Part shown: piece by piece, positions 6,159 to 9,503 of the stretch
Layout of the letters: every line of letters begins with the position of its first letter
How positions within the stretch are numbered: position 1 is the first letter of the stretch
Program-made: the position numbers and the translations under genes
The notes under the pieces: model-generated
The model's database searches: none
What the model saw: the letters and a program-made list of their open reading frames with translations, nothing else
Told to the model about the DNA's origin: nothing
Source: Rhodospirillaceae bacterium
Lineage (GTDB): Bacteria; Pseudomonadota; Alphaproteobacteria; UBA7985
Reading direction: 5' to 3'
Length of the DNA: 9,503 nucleotides
NCBI GenBank assembly: GCA_002700865.1
Contig: PAFB01000134.1
Coordinates: forward strand, 1-9,503

Positions 6159-6692
6159 TCAGCTTCCGTCGCTCATGGTTGGCGCTTCCGAGGCTATTTC
6201 TGCGAGGTCGTCCCCGTGCTCGGGCTTGCACTGAGTAGGCCACGGCTCGCCTAAATCCTCAAGATAAACGCGGAGATTCGCGCCTGAGAGCCGGATGGCA
6301 GCCTCACCGGAGCACACGATGGTCAGTCCCTTTTCATCCGGCACCAGCGCCATGATTGACACAAACTGGTCCCGAGACCCCATCTTGATCGACTTTGTGC
6401 GTGCACCCGTAATGCCTTCCACCGTCAGCGCAGCGAAGCTGCGGGTGTAGCCGCTGGTTACGTCGTCTTCAAATCGCGCGTCGGCTTGTTCGCTTGGTGT
6501 CGCGCTGTTCTGTGCGTCAAAAGTGGCCGCGTGTTCCCATTGGAACCGGTTGAGCATAGCGATGAACCGGCGCTTGTCGTCTTCGATGGTCATCTCAGCA
6601 GGCACAAAAATCGCGTCCTGCACCAGACCGGACAGCATCACGATATCGCGGGTTTCACGCCCGAGAAGTTTCACTCTTTGCTTGGAAGCCAT
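6159..6692 (-). CDS. DUF2948 family protein
   Basis: The 177-residue protein has the pattern of the alphaproteobacterial DUF2948 family, usually found next to murA or hisD: VKLLGRETRDIVMLSGLVQDAI near the start, then RRFIAMLNRFQWEHA, the RSFAALTVEGITG segment, and AIRLSGANLRVYLEDLGEPWPT near the C-terminus. No catalytic motif, signal peptide or membrane segment is visible. Function is unknown. The first ATG is 15 bases after the murA stop and 6 bases separate its stop from hisG, so it belongs to the same transcript. The Shine-Dalgarno sequence is weak. Residues about 56-75 between the conserved parts look variable and low in conserved features. Confidence 0.85.
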   Translation of the reverse strand: MASKQRVKLLGRETRDIVMLSGLVQDAIFVPAEMTIEDDKRRFIAMLNRFQWEHAATFDAQNSATPSEQADARFEDDVTSGYTRSFAALTVEGITGARTKSIKMGSRDQFVSIMALVPDEKGLTIVCSGEAAIRLSGANLRVYLEDLGEPWPTQCKPEHGDDLAEIASEAPTMSDGS

Positions 6693-6707
6693 ATTGGATC
6701 TGCCGTT

Positions 6708-8003
6708 CTAGCCTTGTCGTTCAATCTTCGCACCAACGGCGGATAGCTTGGCTTCAATCCGCTCGTAACCGCGGTCCAGATGGTGGATATCGCCCACGAC
6801 CGTTTCTCCTTGCGCCACCAGGCCGGCAAGGATCAGCGACGCCGACGCTCGCAAGTCGGTCGCCATGACCGGCGCACCAAACAGCTTATCGACGCCGCGC
6901 ACCACGGCAACGCGGCCATCAACATCAATGTCGGCCCCCATGCGAATAAGCTCGGGAACATGCATGTAGCGATTCTCGAAAATCGTCTCAGTGAGAACAG
7001 CCGTGCCCGTTGCTATGGTCATCAGGGACATGATCTGCGCCTGCAGGTCGGTCGGATAACCGGGGTAGGGCTCGGTGGTTACGTTGGTGCCGTTGGGCCG
7101 GGGTGCAGCGGAGACGACGTGAATCCCGCTGTCCAGCTGTGTGCAAACTGTCCCGCTGGCTTCCAGAACCGCAACCAGCGCGCCCAGATGTTCCAGATGC
7201 CCGTTCTTCAGAATCAATTCTCCGCCGGTAATGCCCGCAGCAACGGCAAAGGTCCCGGCTTCAATTCTGTCTGAAATAACCTGGTGTTCAACACCGTGCA
7301 GCCGGTCAACGCCATCGATGATCAGGTGACTGGTCCCCAGACCTGAAATCTGCGCGCCCATGTTGATCAGGCATTTGCACAGGTCGACCACCTCGGGCTC
7401 CTGCGCTGCATTGAACATCTCCGTACGACCTTCGGCCAGGGTCGCAGCCATCACCAGATTTTCCGTGGCGCCAACGGACACCTTGGGGAAGTTGATTTTC
7501 GCCCCCTTCAAACGGCTTTTTCCGTCTTGCGGGGTGTAGGCCACGACATAGCCGTCGCGCAGCTCAATCGAGGCACCCATCGCCTCCAGCCCCATCAGGT
7601 GCAGGTCGACGGGGCGCGAGCCAATCGCGCACCCGCCGGGCAGGCTGACTTCCGCACGGCCTGTGCGCGCCAACAGTGGCCCCAGAACAAGGATCGAGGC
7701 CCGCATCTGGCTGACCAGTTCGTAGGGTGCGCGAACGGATTTGATTTCTGGCGTATGCATGCGCAACACGGGCAATCCCGCACCGCTCCCCGCTCCGATC
7801 CGGCTGGCATCAATCTCCGTGCCATGGCCATGAAGAACGTTGGACAAGGTGCCGATGTCGTGCAGGTCGGGGCAGTTGGTCAGGGTGACAGGGTCGCTGC
7901 TCAGAAGCGTGACCACCATCAGTGGCAAAGCCGCATTTTTCGCGCCCGACACGGGTATTTCACCGGTCAGTCTCTGGCCACCTTCAACAACAATTTCAGC
8001 CAT
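6708..8003 (-). CDS. murA: UDP-N-acetylglucosamine 1-carboxyvinyltransferase (MurA)
   Basis: The 431-residue protein transfers enolpyruvate from PEP to UDP-GlcNAc, the first committed step of peptidoglycan synthesis, in the cytoplasm. Key residues are visible: K22 and N23 in GAKNAALP; the active-site cysteine C125 in LPGGCAIGSRPVDLH (fosfomycin target, C115 in E. coli); the general-base aspartate D319 in YPTDLQAQ; and R411 in DRGYERIE. The protein is about twelve residues longer than the E. coli enzyme, mostly from an extra glycine/alanine-rich stretch near residues 66-80 before the catalytic-loop domain. The start MAEIVVEGGQ fits the family. It heads the long gene run to the LMW phosphatase. 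The 121 bp upstream contain a palindrome but no convincing promoter. Confidence 0.98.
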   Translation of the reverse strand: MAEIVVEGGQRLTGEIPVSGAKNAALPLMVVTLLSSDPVTLTNCPDLHDIGTLSNVLHGHGTEIDASRIGAGSGAGLPVLRMHTPEIKSVRAPYELVSQMRASILVLGPLLARTGRAEVSLPGGCAIGSRPVDLHLMGLEAMGASIELRDGYVVAYTPQDGKSRLKGAKINFPKVSVGATENLVMAATLAEGRTEMFNAAQEPEVVDLCKCLINMGAQISGLGTSHLIIDGVDRLHGVEHQVISDRIEAGTFAVAAGITGGELILKNGHLEHLGALVAVLEASGTVCTQLDSGIHVVSAAPRPNGTNVTTEPYPGYPTDLQAQIMSLMTIATGTAVLTETIFENRYMHVPELIRMGADIDVDGRVAVVRGVDKLFGAPVMATDLRASASLILAGLVAQGETVVGDIHHLDRGYERIEAKLSAVGAKIERQG

Positions 8004-8040
8004 GGTTTCTGCACTGCCCCAATCTGGTATCCACGCACTC

Positions 8041-8056
8041 GGTTACCTTAGTAACC
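8041..8056. repeat. Perfect inverted repeat upstream of murA
   Basis: GGTTAC and GTAACC are separated by four bases (CTTA), centred about 45 bp before the murA ATG. A direct repeat of CGATTG (minus strand) lies next to it at about 8057-8070. This could be an operator or a short hairpin in the murA leader; there is no T run that would make it a terminator. Confidence 0.35.
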
Positions 8057-8106
8057 AATCGAGCAATCGGTAGGACACTTTCATGCAAAGATTAAGCAGG
8101 GATAGC

Positions 8107-8126
8107 AACCGCCAGAACTGACGGTT
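8107..8126 (-). terminator. Hairpin over the dcd stop codon
   Basis: On the minus strand AACCGTCA and TGGCGGTT can pair (eight pairs, one G-T) around the loop GTTC, starting within the dcd stop codon. No T run follows, so intrinsic termination is uncertain; the hairpin may instead protect the 3' end or be incidental. Confidence 0.25.
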
Positions 8127-8676
8127 AGAGGCGCGGCAAAGTCACGCCGGTTTGGCCCATGTATTTCCCCGCTCTGTCGGCATAGGACACTTCGCAGGGG
8201 TCATCGCCCTGGAAAAACAGGAACTGACACGCCCCCTCATTGGCATAAATTTTCGCCGGTAGTGGGGTGGTGTTGGAAAATTCGAGCGTCACGTGGCCTT
8301 CCCACTCTGGCTCTAAGGGGGTCACGTTGACGATGATACCACAGCGCGCATAGGTCGACTTTCCGACGCACACGACGAGCACATCCCGCGGAATCCGAAA
8401 GTATTCAACCGTCCGCGCCAGCGCAAACGAGTTTGGCGGGATAATGCACACGTCGGTTTGACGCTCGACAAAGCTGTCGTTGCTGAATTGCTTGGGGTCC
8501 ACCACCGCTGAGTCGATGTTGGTAAAGATCCGAAAATCCTCCGCCACGCGGGCGTCGTAGCCGTACGAACTTAAGCCATAGGAAATCATACCCTCGCGCT
8601 TCTGAGCCTCGACAAACGGCTCGATCATGCCTTGGTTGGCAAAGTCACGAATCTTGTGATCGGGAAGGATGCCCAC
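8125..8676 (-). CDS. dcd: dCTP deaminase
   Basis: The 183-residue protein starts with GTG (read as Met), GILPDHKIRDFA, the usual N-terminus of alphaproteobacterial dCTP deaminases. It deaminates dCTP to dUTP, the precursor route to dTMP, in a trimeric dUTPase-like fold. Landmarks are YGLSSYGYDAR (33-43), GKSTYARCGI (105-114) with the substrate-binding arginine, LEFSN with catalytic glutamate E132, and the C-terminal KYMGQTGVTLPRL lid. The open frame continues 89 codons upstream to an ATG at 8943, but that part has no similarity to the family and overlaps a small gene in another frame. GTG is preferred because GGAG lies ten bases upstream and the homology begins exactly there. Only seven bases separate it from the small protein's stop, so translation is probably coupled. 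Confidence 0.95.
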   Translation of the reverse strand: MGILPDHKIRDFANQGMIEPFVEAQKREGMISYGLSSYGYDARVAEDFRIFTNIDSAVVDPKQFSNDSFVERQTDVCIIPPNSFALARTVEYFRIPRDVLVVCVGKSTYARCGIIVNVTPLEPEWEGHVTLEFSNTTPLPAKIYANEGACQFLFFQGDDPCEVSYADRAGKYMGQTGVTLPRL

Positions 8677-8683
8677 GGTGTTC

Positions 8684-8842
8684 TTACTCCGACTCTTCGG
8701 TTTCTGGTTTATCAGCGGTGGTTTCTGCCAACTCTTCAGCACTGCGCGCCCGGCCCTGAACCTTGCGTCGCCGAAGGTTGGTGCGCAGTGCCGCTGCAAG
8801 ACGGTCTGCGCGTGCGTCAGACTTGGCTTTATCGTTACCCAT
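8684..8842 (-). CDS. Small basic hypothetical protein (52 residues) upstream of dcd
   Basis: On the minus strand an ATG at 8842 opens a 52-codon frame ending in TAA at 8684-8686. The protein begins MGNDKAKSDARADRLAAALR and continues with a very basic stretch NLRRRKVQGRARSAEE and an acidic end (ETEESE). The N-terminal two thirds should form an amphipathic basic helix; nothing suggests a membrane or secreted protein. It resembles short proteins with an alanine-rich helix followed by RRRKxQGRAR that I recall in alphaproteobacteria near dcd. It lies seven bases before the dcd GTG, and its last codons carry the dcd ribosome-binding site, which favours a real coupled gene. Its own Shine-Dalgarno sequence is weak. 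Function is unknown; nucleic-acid or ribosome binding is only a guess from charge. Confidence 0.7.
   Translation of the reverse strand: MGNDKAKSDARADRLAAALRTNLRRRKVQGRARSAEELAETTADKPETEESE
8687..8690 (-). promoter_or_regulatory. Ribosome-binding site of dcd inside the small gene's 3' end
   Basis: GGAG on the minus strand is directly followed by the small protein's TAA and lies ten bases before the dcd GTG. It supports the GTG start and translational coupling. Confidence 0.55.
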
Positions 8843-9073
8843 ATTGCGAACAGGGAGTGCGGTAGACAGCCGTTTTGGTCAAGATGTAACCTGTGGAAAC
8901 TTTCGCTGAAGCCGAACCATCGTCGCGACGGCTTGGCATTCATGGCTCCCAGTTTCGTTCCCGATGGTACTGAACACGATGCAAGAGGGCGTATGGTCAG
9001 TTAAGGGGGGTGGGGTGTAGCAGGGTGTTCAAGTATTCTGGTTAGCACAGAACGCTTTAAGCTGAAAGTAAAT

Positions 9074-9103
9074 CGTATAATTTCCAAAAACGTCGGCAGT
9101 CAA
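9074..9103 (-). promoter_or_regulatory. Candidate sigma-70 promoter for the small gene and dcd
   Basis: On the minus strand TTGACT (9098-9103) is followed after 18 bases by TATACG (9074-9079), with an expected start near 9067. That would give a leader of about 225 bases before the small gene. It is the best promoter match in the right-hand region, but the long leader makes the assignment uncertain. Confidence 0.4.
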
Positions 9104-9138
9104 AGCTAGTTTTTCGCAAGTTTTTGCGGCCCATAATG

Positions 9139-9168
9139 TATAAATACCATATATTATAAGTATTTATA
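9139..9168. repeat. AT-rich 9-bp inverted repeat
   Basis: TATAAATAC (9139-9147) and GTATTTATA (9160-9168) are exact inverted copies around a 12-base AT-only core apart from one C. The patch from about 9130 to 9185 is far more AT-rich than the genes around it. It may mark the junction of the IS remnant, a protein-binding site, or neutral AT-rich DNA. Confidence 0.45.
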
Positions 9169-9171
9169 TTC

Positions 9172-9288
9172 TCATGAATATTGGTTGCTTGACTTGTTAT
9201 CATTTTCTACCCTGTAGCGGGATTGTTCTTGGTCGGCCCCATCTTTCACGTGGTCGACCGCTTGGCGTTTGCGGGAGGGGCTTAGAAC
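9172..9288 (-). pseudogene. Remnant of IS3-family orfB (transposase catalytic part), broken
   Basis: In the -1 frame relative to orfA, the minus strand reads from the end of orfA into LSPSRKRQAVDHVKD (about 9285-9241), which resembles the start of orfB in IS3-family elements of the IS407 type. After this the similarity is lost, the DNA becomes AT-rich, and a TGA ends the frame at 9172-9174. The DDE catalytic region is absent, so the element is truncated here and cannot move by itself. The match is short, so the exact break point is uncertain. Confidence 0.45.
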
Positions 9289-9503
9289 TTTCCCTTGATG
9301 ACCTCCTCAAGGATCTGTTTATCCAGCATGAGATCAGAGATGGCTTTCCTAAGCCGGGCGTTTTCCTTCTCTATGTCCTTAAGCCGCTTGGCCTGATTTA
9401 CTTGGAGGCCACCATACTCTTTGCGCCATCGATAGTACGTTTGCTCCGTCACACCTATCGACTTAGCCGCCATGCCAACGCTTTCGCCTTGGCTCAGCCG
9501 AAC
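9282..9503 (-). CDS. IS3-family transposase orfA (HTH protein), partial, runs off right edge
   Basis: The minus-strand frame is open from the right edge to a TAA at 9282-9284. It reads RLSQGESVGMAAKSIGVTEQ, then TYYRWRKEYGGL, a helix-turn-helix typical of IS3-family orfA, and then KRLKDIEKENARLRKAISDL, a heptad-like leucine-zipper segment, ending in DKQILEEVIKGKF. In intact elements orfA binds the IS ends and forms the full transposase with orfB by a -1 frameshift or overlap. The ATG at 9473 is internal: the similarity continues upstream without a stop, so the true start is beyond the window. The IS407-type assignment rests on the motif pattern. Its orfB partner is broken just downstream. Confidence 0.88.
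   Translation of the reverse strand, partial: VRLSQGESVGMAAKSIGVTEQTYYRWRKEYGGLQVNQAKRLKDIEKENARLRKAISDLMLDKQILEEVIKGKF

Larger units (their letters stand above)
8843..9171. other. Gene-free region upstream of the small gene, with AT-rich patch
   Basis: No protein with recognisable features is seen on either strand; the open frames are antisense or unrelated to any family I know. The part nearest the small gene has ordinary composition. From about 9060 it turns very AT-rich, with the candidate promoter and inverted repeat listed separately. A C-rich run on the minus strand (G-rich on plus, 9005-9016) stands in the leader. Confidence 0.6.

Noticed and set aside
5598..6254. 218-codon plus-strand frame antisense to hisG and the end of the DUF2948 gene
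   Set aside because: It is a shadow of recognised minus-strand coding sequence, with no plausible domain.
8677..8943. Extension of the dcd frame to an ATG at 8943
   Set aside because: The family similarity begins exactly at the GTG at 8676, a ribosome-binding site precedes that codon, and the extension overlaps the small gene in a different frame.
1..9503. CRISPR array, toxin-antitoxin pair or defence operon
   Set aside because: No regularly spaced repeats and no pair of small genes with known toxin or antitoxin features were seen; the central genes are all housekeeping families.

Overview
The window looks like a piece of an alphaproteobacterial chromosome, most likely Rhodobacteraceae (Roseobacter-type). 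The reasons are moderately high GC, alphaproteobacterial family proteins (UPF0262, DUF2948, a short RNase E/G) and the conserved minus-strand order murA, DUF2948, hisG, hisD, UPF0262, LMW phosphatase, infA, maf, RNase E/G-like, yacG, tRNA-Phe. The placement is inferred from gene content alone; no database was searched.

Layout, left to right. Positions 1-831 hold the 5' part of a tyrosine-recombinase integrase that leaves the window at base 1. It is read away from a tRNA-Phe gene (908-983), and the 76 bp between them are rich in short palindromes. This is the usual geometry of the edge of an integrated element or island whose body would lie to the left, outside the window. From 1140 to 8003 is a compact minus-strand run of housekeeping genes with overlapping or abutting ends. 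The first part to be transcribed (8003 to 3260) contains murA (peptidoglycan precursor synthesis), a DUF2948 gene, hisG and hisD (histidine biosynthesis), a UPF0262 gene and a LMW phosphatase-like gene. A 113-bp gap with a hairpin and a plausible promoter leads to infA, maf, a short RNase E/G homologue and yacG. Upstream, 8125-8842 holds dcd (GTG start) and a 52-residue basic small protein whose end carries the dcd ribosome-binding site.

The right end (8843-9503) has no intact gene. It contains a candidate promoter, a very AT-rich patch with a 9-bp inverted repeat, and a piece of an IS3-family element: orfA running off the right edge and a short broken orfB remnant.

The central genes are ordinary and well recognised. 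I see no convincing new multi-gene system here. The items most worth a second look are the island boundary at tRNA-Phe with an integrase cut by the window edge, the small protein coupled to dcd, the reduced RNase E/G, and hisG of the short (HisZ-dependent) type without an adjacent hisZ.
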